Origin: Chrysomallon squamiferum
Taxonomy: Eukaryota > Mollusca > Gastropoda > Neomphalida > Peltospiridae
Length of the DNA stretch: 64,000 nt
Reading direction: 5' to 3'
NCBI GenBank assembly: GCA_012295275.1
Contig: CM022670.1
Location: 34,503,801-34,567,800 of the forward strand
This document shows, one piece after another, positions 1 through 11,350 of the stretch (the stretch's first letter is position 1; every line of letters starts with the position of its first letter). The notes beneath the pieces were generated by a model. The model was given only the letters and a program-made list of their open reading frames with translations, made no database searches and had not been told where the DNA came from. Made by a program: the position numbers and the translations under genes.

Positions 1-1080
1 AAGTGTTTTGACACACACGTACACATGTATGTTATTTTATTATATGTGTGTGTGTTTGTATATACATAGATACATGTGTATGTGTGTGTATATAAATATA
101 ATTTTTTATTATGTGTGTGTGTGTGTGTGTGTGTGTAAATACATACTAGTATCCATTCTTATACAGGTGATGCATGTGTAATCACACACACACACACACA
201 CACATCTATCCTCCTATTTAATTTATTTTATTTTGTTTTATTATCTACATTTTAATTATGTACATTTTCAGATCTGTCTGTTAAAGTTTTTAATATTTAA
301 CTGCACTAACCATATTGTGAAATTCCACCATGGATGTAGAAACAGCTGTTAATGATACAACCAGTGTGAAATGCTAGGGCAGGACCTGCAGGAACCAACA
401 CCTCCCACTCAACCAGGGTCAGAGAACCAGAACTTGATGCCATATCTATATTCAAAATAAAATTTTAACTGATTATTAAAAAAGGTAAACGTTTGTCATT
501 TCATCTATCTATCTATCCATTTACCTACCTATCTATATCAGCTAAAATTTTATACATTACACATACATAGTCATTCTACAAATCAACCCAGGATAACACA
601 AAATCAAACTTTTGTCAATAAATTTCTTATTATGAATGATTGTTTTCGTTTTATTATGTCAGTATTTCATTCTTTTTACAACATTTATTGTTTTTATTTC
701 CCATCTCCACCCCGTACTCAGTGGAAACAGTGACGGCAATATTTGTTTCGTAAAACAGGGCCTAGTGATTTCTTCCAAATTTCTTATTAATATGGCATTA
801 AATATAATTATGCAACAAATATATATTGTTACCTATGAAACTTCTGTTTACTACATTTTGGGATTTTCAGCAATTAAAATAACGTAACTGTTCATTTTTC
901 CATTCAGAATTCATGTTTTATAGTTTCAGCACGATTTGACGATACTTATTAACAAACAACAAGAAACATATAAAACGCCTGCTAAAGTTATCGATGAATA
1001 ATTGATTTTAAATAATATAATTTTCCAGTATTTAAAATCTACTGGATTATGAATATAAAAACTGTAACATGTATTTTCTT
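1..1080. other. intergenic, simple repeats
   Basis: No gene is supported here. The stretch holds (TG)n and (CA)n runs near 40-135 and 183-203, a short (CTAT)n patch near 502-535, and otherwise AT-rich unique DNA. An open frame at 636-887 has no codon or domain signal and is treated as chance. Confidence 0.6.
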
Positions 1081-1099
1081 CTCCAGTTGCGAAAGACGC

Positions 1100-1257
1100 T
1101 AATCACGTTTCCAACCAAGGAAGACATTTTGCTAGAGCCCGTATGTACCATCGTTTCCCATAATGCTTTAGACAATCGAGAAGCGCTAAAAGTGGTGGTA
1201 ACGTAATATAAAAAAAACTTATAGTGTTGTAGTTAAAAGAGGTGTTCATAATTAAAG
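1100..1257 (+). other. probable non-coding first exon of the ZNF800-like gene
   Basis: A CpG-containing patch stands out from the AT-rich flanks and ends in a strong donor (AAAG|GTATGT, cut after 1257). The next good + strand acceptor followed by coding sequence is TTTTTCAG at 4929-4936, 22 bases before the ZNF800 start codon. The simplest reading is a 5' UTR exon joined across a 3.7 kb intron. The start of this exon is not defined by the sequence; 1100 is approximate. Confidence 0.4.
1155..1166 (+). promoter_or_regulatory. ZNF143/Staf-like promoter motif
   Basis: TTCCCATAATGC resembles the core of the ZNF143 (Staf) site common in metazoan housekeeping promoters. It lies about 90 bases upstream of the proposed first donor, inside the local CpG patch. 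The match is by eye. Confidence 0.3.
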
Positions 1258-2829
1258 GTATGTATAACTTGCAGTCGTGCATTTTTCTTTTCTATTTAGT
1301 CGAATTGTAGGCATTATATTTCAATTATAGCCCGCAATTTCTAAAACAAACCGGTGCAATTGTGCTGGCTCACCCAAAATGTCCGTCGTCAAGTTGGAAA
1401 TTTTATCATCACGCATGTCTGATAATAAGTTAGTGACATCGTAATTATTTTTTGTTTTGCTGTAATTATGAGAATAAATTAAAAATGATTTCTTGGTGTT
1501 ATGATATATTTAGGAATCTCCTATGAGTTAATTGAACATTTTAATTTTTAAATACATTTTTCATTTCCGCTTCTCCATGTTGTGCCAAACTTATTTAGTC
1601 TGTGTTTTAAGATGCACATAGACAAATTATTATTTAAAAACATTTTATTCAATGTTTTCAATATGTTAGTATATGAATATGACGGTGTTTAATTTAGATG
1701 ATAGGCTTTGTTCAAGTTAACGTTGAAACATATGACATTCTTATATATTATTACATAATATAAATATTAATACAAACTGTTGAGATTCATTTAACATTGG
1801 TTTATAAAAGTAATAATAAATAAAACTAAAATTCTAGCATTAAGAAATAATTATAATAATTATTACAGATTTCGTAGATAAATCAACAAACACTGTAATA
1901 GTTATAGCAACAAAGAACATTTGTTTTATTTATAAAATATATTAAGATCTTTAAGATGACAAGCCTAAAAAAAAATTTAAAGAAAGAAAGAAACTGTTTC
2001 ATAAAAGTTAAACAAATTTAATTTCAGACTGATGTCTAATGCATTTTCTTTTTTATAATTATTATTTTTTTAATTTTAATTATTAAAATAAAAATTTTAA
2101 GGCAATAACAAAACATTGGTTATTTCACTGCTGCATTATTTCTTTCTTATTCTTTCAATAGTTGATAAGTTACAAAAGTTATTTATTTGATATATCTTTC
2201 TATGTATATACATCATATTCTTTTGATATCAATATTTGTCAACCAATATAAAATAATACTTACGAAATATTTGTTTAAGAAAGAAAACATGTATTAATGG
2301 TTAGATATTTTTATTATTATCAGTAGTAGTAATAGTAGTAGTAGTAGTAGTAGTAACGGCAGTAGTAGTTGTTTTGCTATTATTATTGTTATTGTTGTTA
2401 TTATTATTATTATAAATCTGACATCTTTTATATACCTTGAGATGACAGACTAGAATTGTTATATCAGTATTTAGTTGTGTGACAATACAACTTAATCTGG
2501 AAATGACCACAAAGAAGTACAAGTACAAAAAAAAAAAATCTTGCGATGATGACACAGTTGTTAATTTGTTACATAACAAACATTCATAGCAGAAATGTTC
2601 AATTTGTGTACAAACATCGAATACATGCAGCTTCCACTTCTATTTATTTTTCAATATTGAGAATGTAAATAATACTATGTATGCAACCAAAATGCCATTC
2701 CGCTATCCTTACCGAATATTCAATATTTTGGATTCCTGATTTAAAAATATCATCTCTGCAAATGAAATTTTCAGCCGTCCAGTAACTGGGTACTGCATGA
2801 AATTATTAATTAACAGTGACTGATTGTTG

Positions 2830-3055
2830 TAGATAACCTATTTGATATGTGTATTGAGTTATCTGTGAATCTTTGATGTAAATAAACTTTTTGATTCATG
2901 TGTTGAGTTCTGTGTGATTCTTTGATGTAAATAAACTTTTTGATTCATGTGTCGAGTTACATGTTTTTCTATGATATGGATACACTGTTTGATTCATATA
3001 TTGTGTTGTATATGATTCTTTGATGTAGATAAACTGTTTGATTCATGTATTCGGA
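2830..3055. repeat. ~50-bp minisatellite, about four copies
   Basis: Imperfect units beginning TTTGATTCATGTGT recur near 2840, 2888, 2937, 2988 and 3037. Each contains a TTTGATGTA(A/G)ATAAAC block. It lies in the proposed first ZNF800 intron. Confidence 0.75.
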
Positions 3056-3584
3056 TTATCTGATGTCAGCATCTTCCTGATAATGGAATCAGTCAACCTT
3101 TTTTCTGTTTTGTTTTTCAGAAGGTGAATTTGTAGATTAAAACGCTCACTCATTCATTTATTTATTTAACCATGGATCAATTCTCATTTTGGTCTTACGT
3201 TATGTTATTTCCTGTTCTGATGATTTTTTAAATATTTTGTTTATCAAAGACTATGGTAGGTCTTGTCCTGTTTGAGGAAAGTGTATTTTTGTTTTTCAAC
3301 TTTTGGTTCTCTTTTTGTCTTGTTTTTCCTCTACCAGTCTTCTCTGAAACCAGTGTTCCCTGGAGCTTAGCTGGAGATTGCTATTATTAGACAGTTCAGT
3401 CACATATACCAGCAACTGTACAGAGTGATGGGTGTCTGATATCTTGGCTTTTGTATTGATTTAAAAATGGCTGGTGAAATCTGAAGGGTTAATTTTTGTC
3501 ACTTCTGATGGAAAGAATATCGAAGGTCTTTTCTTGACCAACTAACATAGTGGAAGAGTTATTAGATATTTGATAGTGATAACT

Positions 3585-3845
3585 GTTGAGAGAAAATACT
3601 CTAGCATAGTACTTCAGTTAAGTAAGAAAATTTAAAGATTTATTTACTAGTGTGTATTGAAATTAGTTCTAGTATAGTAATATAGTTAAGTAAAACTTTT
3701 AAATAGATTTATTTATTACTGTATATTGAAAATTTACTTCTAGTATAGCAGTATTCTTAAGTAAAATTTTGTATTCAGTTTTATTCATACTGTTGACTGA
3801 AAATACTTATAGTATAGAAGTATTCTCAAACTTTTTAAACACATT
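3585..3845. repeat. ~70-bp minisatellite, about four copies
   Basis: Diverged units starting TAGTATAG recur at about 3602 (as TAGCATAG), 3670, 3741 and 3810. Each is followed by AGTTAAGTAAAA-like and TTTATT-rich sequence. Confidence 0.7.
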
Positions 3846-4958
3846 TACAAAGAACATTAATACTGACATATATATATTTTTTATTTTTTCAAATATGATT
3901 TCTTGATTTGCTATATCAATATATACTCACATGTTATTTTCTGAAATAAATGCTGATATTTTTAGTAATGAACATACCTGTGTGTATGTGTGTTCATATA
4001 TGTTAAGTCTAATATAAAATATACGTGAATAAATCATAATGTTAAACAATCAGTTTAATGTTCATACAAGGACTGACCAGTGTTGAATATAAAGCCTGAA
4101 CTTAGCACTGTTTGATGCAAGATTGATTGGCAAGGTCTCAGTTTGGCACATTTTCTGTTATGTTGACACGAGTTGTTTGAAGAACTTCAGAGAAGAAAAA
4201 TATGAAACCTTAACAGTCGTATTCAGATTTTATTAATAATTAGAAAAACATTATTTTGTATCTAGTCAGATTTATTTATGTTTTGTTTGTTGTTTGTTTA
4301 CTTATTTATTTATTTAATTGAAAAATATTTTTTAATGTACTGAGATGGGCCGACCTTTCAGAATTTATCTTTGAATGATTCATAACTTATGTAAGAAGAG
4401 AGTGCTTTAAAAATATTTTTGTAAATGTCAAAACAAAATGAATGTCACTAATATATTGTTGATACTATTATTATTATATTCAGCATCATTATCATTGTTG
4501 CTCTTTATGTAATTATTGTTGTTGTTGTTATCTAAAGATCTGTAAACGTAAATATATTTAATATTCTAAAATGTGTATGAAAGACATTAAAAAGGTTGAA
4601 TCTGATTTGTTTAAGAAATCTGTATTAATGTAAATGATCAAACTAATATTTTTTGCCATTTTATTTTTAAATCTGATATATTTTACATTCTTTGAAATAA
4701 CATGATTTAAACCAAAAACTTTTTTTTTTTTGCTGATATAGGATGTTAAAATGGAGACTGTTATTATTTGAAATGACTAAGCTAAGTCTTTTTTCTTCTT
4801 TTATTTCTATCTTTTTTCTTTCGTTTTTTTTTATAAATAATATGCTGTAAAATTGAGATTTAGTTTTTTTTTAAAGACAATTTTTGTTTTAAAAAAAGGT
4901 CACTATGTAGTAAAACTGTTTTTCCATGTTTTTCAGGTTTGTTTGACGCTTGTACGCG

Positions 4959-7900
4959 ATGAGCGGTGACCCAACCGGCAACGATGCTGACATTGACTTC
5001 TCCGTGATTCGCACGGCCATCGAACTCGGCGGGAAGCCGATAGAACAGATTCTCAATGGAGTCCACTACGGCAGTCCCGAGGTTCGCTGCCTGCTGCTGG
5101 ACGAGTGCAACTTAATAATCGAGTGCAAAGTGTGCAGAGCTTTGTTCCGGGGACTTCCTCTCTTCATCGCCCACAAGCGAGTGTACTGCACCAAGGCGTT
5201 CCAGGAGTCGCAGCCTCCTCTCTTTGAGACAAAAAAAGTGCGAAGAAGCGGTTGTCATTCAGCCAACTGCCCCCGAGGATGACCAGCCCCCACCCTTACA
5301 GCCCGTGGATAACAAGAAAACACCTGAGGAATCACTGAACCAGCTGGTGGAGCAGATAAAGGCAGGAAAGGCAGGCGCTTCTGATGAGTACAAATTTTAT
5401 TCCAAGGTTTCTGCTTTGGTGGAGAAAAGGAAAGAGGCGACAAAAACAGTTAATTTGCAGCTTAACCCAATCCCTTCAAACAAAAATGCTGTGGTGGTCA
5501 CTGTGTTGGATGGGTCTGGAGAAATGCCACAGCAAGAAGAAGAAGTTCCGGACGAAAAGCAAAACACTGTGAACAAAAAACCAAAGATGGACGGAGTCAC
5601 TAGACTGGAAATGATAGTGTCTGAAAAAATTCTTCCAAAATGCCTCGAAGACAACACTGTTGATGCTAATGATAAAATTGATGTTATTGCTGATTTGAAG
5701 CTGTCTGGGGACTCAGAAAAAATTGTAGTACCATCGAAGACTAAAGATGCTGAAGAAATGACCGAGTCAGGTGAGACACCGAAATGCGTTGATACACAGA
5801 AGCATGGAAGCTGGAAAGAGTGCCCAAGGGAAAACAAACCAAGTTTGAGAAATAAAGTGTGTGAGTTGCCTGACACAGACCAAACCCTCGACCTTTCTGC
5901 TTTGAAATGTCTGAAATGTCAGATGTCTTATTCCTCCAAGAAAACTTTAATGTATCATTACCAGATGAGACATTCTCAGCTGAGGACCTTCTTCCCTTGT
6001 CCTTACTGTTCCAACATCTTCTTTTACTTCTGGGGACTGACGAGGCACATGATGAAAATACACAAGAAGTCAAAGAACCAGATTGATAGGATGAGAGAAA
6101 AGCTGAGAAAAAGGTCTTTCACAAAATGCATCACCAAATCCTGCAACATCGCCAAAGACCAGCTTCAGTTTGTTGCAGATGAAGATGATGATTCACATGC
6201 TAATGAACCATCAACATCTGTGTTGACATCTGCATCTACATCTACATCTACATCTACATCTGCATCTGCATCTGCATCTGCATCTACATCTGCATCTGTA
6301 TCTACACCTAAGAGCTCAAAACATCCACAGCACACTCAGAACTCAAAAAAGATTGCTCCAGCCAAAAGTAAAGGAGATAGTGCTATAAAAGGTGTTAAAA
6401 ATGTTTATTGCAACGAATACGAGATGCCGAAGATGAACAGACAGATAAGAGTGAGTCTGAAGGAAGGATTGAGAAACTCGAAAAACAAAGAGTCAAAATC
6501 TGCAATTGTCAAGCGATCCAGCGAACCTCCGAGAGTCCGCCATTTATCAGAAGAAGTTAACAGATCCAATCAGAAAAACAAACAACAGAGAAAATCAGAT
6601 TCTCCCAGACAAGTAAGAGAAGAGGAGCCATCAGCTAAAAGTAAAGAAAAAGCTTTAGATGAACTGCAGAAGAAATTAACAGAGGCTGCTACTGTTCCAG
6701 TGACACGATCCTCCTCCAGTGAAAGACAGGAGTTGAAATCCAGTGAGAAACACGAGGCAACCAAGATAAACACGGAAAACAAGACAACTGCAGGAAATGC
6801 AGAAGGAGAAAACAAATCGACCGAAGCCTCGGCTGGATTGTCTTCTCAGGTGCCCGAAAAACAGCAAGTTGTCTCTGCATCTCCTCCAGTCACTGAAAAG
6901 AAACCTCTGCAAGTGATCACGTTGTCTGTCACTAAAAGTAGTACAGCAGACACTCCCCAGAGTGTAAAGAAAGATAGCTCTTCTTCAGAGATCCTCAGTC
7001 CGATTCTTTCATCTCTAGAAAGACCAGAAGCACGAAGACGTCAGATACAGATCGGTACTCGGGTAGTTCCTCAGATACCTACTGACACACTTATATCCTT
7101 GCAGAAACAAGAGTTGATGGTTTCAGACCAGTTTAAAGAACATTTTGGATTAACTTCGCAGTTAGTTCAAGTGAAGCTGAAACCTAACGATTCTCAGAAG
7201 ATCTCTGACCAGGGAAGTGGTGGAACAGCTGCAGAGAAGTCAGAGTCAAAACAACTGGAAAGTGAGGATGGGCGCAGCAGACCAGCTAGGAGACGCACTC
7301 TAACCACAAAGGCTCAGGCATTTGTAAATGAATGTCAGAACAGAAAGAATGACGGTAGTGATGGTATTAAACAAGGTAACAAAGTCAACGATAACAGCAA
7401 TCAGGACAGCAGTAGGAATGTAAAACAAAACAAAAAGCCTGTTTCAGACACTAAGGAAGGAAGTAAGACTGTGGAAACAAGCTGCAGACAGAAGGAAGAA
7501 TCTACAAGTGAAAATAAAGATGTGAAAGATGAGAAAAATAAAAGTAAAAATATGTCTGGAAAACCAAAAATTTCCGAGTCACCAGTGACAGTGAGACAAC
7601 TAGAAACAAGATCTGTCTCTAAGGACAGGAACAAAAAAGACACTCCTGATAAAAGTCATGTTTGCGAGTCTGACTCAGAGGTTCCAGAATCTGGGAACAT
7701 TCAGGATGCTGATTCTGCTTCGTCTGAAGGAACAAAAGAAATGAACGATGATGGAAAGGCATCTCTTAAAGAGAGCCGATTGAAGGACATGAGTCCATTC
7801 ACCTCGTCTCCAGGTTCAAAACCGCTGATAAAACATTCTCGAGTTAAGAAAACAAATGAGTTCGTTGTGCGATGTCTTCCTTCCACTGGGAAATCGGATT

Positions 7901-10164
7901 CTGAAGCAGACGGCAAAATGGAAGAGGAGACAGTTGGCATGAAAGATGCAAGAGATGAAAATGTTCATTCAAAGGACAGTGCCACAATGGGTGATGCCAC
8001 AAACGACAGAGCTTCTAAGGACAGTGCCACAAAGGATTTGAAAACAAAACTGGATAAAGATGAAAGGTCTGTTGGCAGCACTGCTGATGATGTTGCTGAT
8101 GATGTATCTGTAAAGAGCACAGAAGACAATTCAAAGTCGTCAGGAAAATCAACATCTAAAGGCCGATATCATCGTTGTTGTTGTGGCCGTGGATTCCTTT
8201 TCAAGATTGGTTTGATAAATCATATGAGAACATGTAAGAAGACAGAAGAAAACGATGGTGACTCGGGTAAAACTGATGATGGCCGGAAGAGAAGAGGCAG
8301 TTCTACAGATAGGAAAAGGAGTGACTCTCCAGTGAACATGGCAACGGAAAATTCGGGCACCAAATACCTTTACATCTGTAAGTGTGGGAAAGAGCTGACC
8401 GTCAAGGCAGCTTATCTCAATCATCAGAAAGTCTGCTGGAAACGCAGTGATGAGGATGCTTCGGGAAAAAAGACAAACAGGAATAGAAAACAAAATATGC
8501 CAGAGAAAACATCCAGCACTAGAAGAAAGGGAATTGCAAGAAAAGTGACAGACAGTCAGCGTCAGGCAGCTGAAAGCAGAGAGGCAAGTTCCACCACTGA
8601 CAAACATGTTAAACTGAGTGTAGGCAAATTGTCAGTGAGTAATGCCAGAGAGATTGGTAATTCACAAACCTTCCAAAAGAAGCCAGAACCAAGACAGTCT
8701 GAGATGGACAATGACTACACAGGACCTCCTCCGAAACAGATGAGAGTAATAGAAGAAATTTGGGTCGACAAGGTTCCCGGGAAGCCAGTAGAGAGAGTCA
8801 AATCGAACAGGATATACGTCGTGCGGACTGAAGGTTCTGGGAAAATGCAGTGTCAGGACACAAGGAAACTGTGCGACATCGCAGACGAAGTGAACATGAA
8901 GTGTCTAGTGTGTTTGCAGGAGTTCACCAGCGTGTCCAACCTTCGGCGTCACGCCATCCGTCACCTCGGCTGGAAGCGCTACAAGTGTAAGATGTGTCGT
9001 TTCAGCAGCTACAACAAGTCCGAGTGCAACACTCACATCCTGAGGACACACTCGGAAAAATTCAGAAGTGCTGCGGCGACTGACAACATGATTGTCGACT
9101 TGAACAGAGAGGCCTGCAGACTGAGGAGTCAGAAAAAGAATCAGACTCTGAGAAAGGCCTGCGAGAAAGAAGGAAAAGACGAGACCGTTTCCCAGAGAAA
9201 ATATCAGCAGTGCGGAGTCCCAGAAAACAGCGTGATCGAAAGAAGATTTGTGACCATTCCCAGAAGAAAGGAGCAGCAGCAGCAACAGCAACAGTGTGGA
9301 CCTTCACCTAACAGAAAGAAACCAGCAGCAGTGGTGGAGGAGAACGTTTTACTGCCGCAAACAACATTTAATATTTCTACAAGAAAGTCACCGCGCCAGT
9401 TTGACACGAGACCTTACAGAGAGGTTGACCAGATGACCACTCTGTACACCAGGAAGGGCTACTACCCGAAAGCAAACAACATCAGAGACTCGGAAAGCAG
9501 TGAGGGTGAAAACGTCAGCCATCCATCTGAGTCTTCAGCTTCTGAACCAACTCAGTCGTCATGTAGACAGAAGAGACGTGAGTCTGGCAGTGAGCGCTTC
9601 ATCACAGTTGACGAATCCGATCACTCGTACTCCCAGAAAGACCGGCACATCGAGGACACTGAGTGGGTCAGCGATGGGGAGTTTGTGCCCGTTTCAAAGG
9701 GCAAAGTGGTTAAAAAAAGATGCCTGTCAGCAGAAACTAAAGATATGGGCTATTCGAGCGACAGCTGTCTCACCGGCCAACAGCTTCCAGAAAGCAGGTG
9801 CTGCCCGAAGACGAAAAACAACAGTTCCAACTACCCGGTTTCCAAGAACAGAAAGCTGTCTGGAGGGTCAGGCTCCACAGACAGGAGCCCCACGCCCCAC
9901 GTGTCTGGGACGAGGCCAGTGGCTATGATGAGCATTCAGGACATGTTCGAGTTGATCAAACCAAAACCCAAACCAGAAAGGAAAAGTTTTGCGAGATCAA
10001 ATAAGAGCGATTCCGATGTGAAAAAAGTATTCCTAGAAGGTGCTGTGAACACCCGTAGTCAGGAATCATTTCCCAGCGGAGACGCCCCGTCAACGAGTTA
10101 CAGTTCTGGTTGTAATGACCCAGAGGACAACACTGTTGTCATTGATTGCGACGATGATGAATGA
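4959..10164 (+). CDS. ZNF800: ZNF800-like C2H2 zinc-finger protein, frame interrupted by one base
   Basis: A nuclear C2H2 zinc-finger protein resembling vertebrate ZNF800, a putative DNA-binding transcriptional regulator. ATG at 4959 follows an acceptor at 4936. The first frame runs into an A7 run (5231-5237) and would stop at 5282. Dropping one A joins it to the frame that stays open to TGA at 10162-10164, giving about 1734 residues, much longer than vertebrate ZNF800 (recalled as well under 1000). The N-terminus is diagnostic: a CKVCRALFRGLP motif with C56, C59, H72, C77, matching the conserved ZNF800 start. Further fingers: C317/C320/H333/H338; C347/C350/H363/H368; two C-x-C fingers ending H-x3-C (C1073-1075/H1088/C1092 and C1140/C1142/H1155/C1159); C1315/C1318/H1331/H1335; C1343/C1346/H1359/H1364. 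Between them lie long charged, Ser/Lys-rich, probably disordered linkers, a Ser/Thr/Ala repeat coded at 6210-6305, and a Q7 tract coded at 9274-9294. The C-terminus is acidic. Family call is strong; the frame break is probably a sequence error. Confidence 0.88.
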
Positions 10165-10306
10165 GTAGTGCAAGGTCTATCACAGGTTTCTCTTTTTTTT
10201 TTTCTCTTTTTTTTTGAAATTATGTTTCTTTTCTTTTTTTCTTTTTTGTTTCTTAAAAAAAACAAAAAAAAACATTGTTGAAGTAATATATTGGTGCAAG
10301 ATGCTT

Positions 10307-10347
<41 letters not shown>

Positions 10348-10415
10348 GTTTGGATTAATGTGATGTATATTTACTTACATCATTCATTACAGCCAGCCAT
10401 GCATTAATGCTGCTA

Positions 10416-10467
<52 letters not shown>

Positions 10468-10950
10468 ATTACAGTATCGATTCCTCTAAGGAACTTAATT
10501 TTATTCTGTTCTGTTTTGTTCCATTAAAGTGGAACATTCCAAATGTGATACTGTGTTGTAAGAATTCCCATGTATGCTGTTAATAAGCAACTACGCCTGT
10601 TAACAAATAACACAGGGATGTGTTAATACTAGTATTTGTTACATTTCACTTGTGTATGGAGTTTAATGTAGCTACATGTAACTTTTAACTGCCTTTTATA
10701 CCATTATCTAGTCTTCATATATATAGGCTATAAATAATTTTGAAAAAAATACAAGTTGCTGTTTTTAGAGGTGTGTGACGCTTGACCCGATTAGAGTTAC
10801 AGCCCCTTACTTTCAGTGGTTATTTCCTTCCTTATAATGCTGCATGACAGTTAAATGGCAAGCCAAAAGAGCATGGTCAGTTTTAAAATAGATAGGCATT
10901 GTGGTAATTAAAAGTTATATATTGTAATAAATATGGTAAATAAAATTTAA
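10165..10950 (+). other. 3' UTR region of the ZNF800-like gene
   Basis: After the stop come poly-T and poly-A tracts (a long A run at about 10314-10345) and an (ATT)n microsatellite at about 10417-10466. AATAAA occurs at 10926-10931, with another A-rich AATAAA close after it; either could end the transcript. Confidence 0.45.
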
Positions 10951-11149
10951 AAAACATTTATGCTGTGTTAAAAAGAAAAGATCTCTACAGAAATCGTATT
11001 TTAAAATAACTGCAGTATTAATATAAATTATTATTTTTAAAATTACATTTTTATCCTTTTTTTTTTAACTTTATTTATAGAAGTATTACTATATATATAT
11101 ATTTTTAAAATTTCAATATAAGCTTTCAGAAGTCTTGTCAAAATTAAAA

Positions 11150-11350
11150 TGAGTTTTATTAAAAAGCATCTATAAATTTTCTTTATGAATATCGATTACT
11201 GCTTCTTCATCAAGACTTAAAATATGCTTATTAAAAAATGTTAGTGAATTTCCATTATTAATATTAACTGCTTGCTCATCAAGATGTTTGTGAAAATATG
11301 TTTATAAATTTTCATTATTAATGTACATTATGGCTTTTATGTCAAAGTAA
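11150..11350. repeat. ~70-bp degenerate tandem repeat, about three copies
   Basis: Units share CATCAAGA, AAAATATG and TTTCATTATTAAT-like blocks in the same order. Divergence is high. Confidence 0.45.

Larger units (their letters stand above)
1258..4936 (+). other. intron 1 of the ZNF800-like gene
   Basis: AT-rich sequence between donor GTATGT at 1258 and acceptor CAG at 4934-4936. It carries (TAG)n/(TAT)n repeats around 2320-2415 and two minisatellites listed separately. No coding exon was recognised. Confidence 0.45.

Noticed and set aside
5397-9407. Several - strand frames inside the ZNF800-like coding exon
   Set aside because: Shadows of the real + strand gene; no splice sites or domains.
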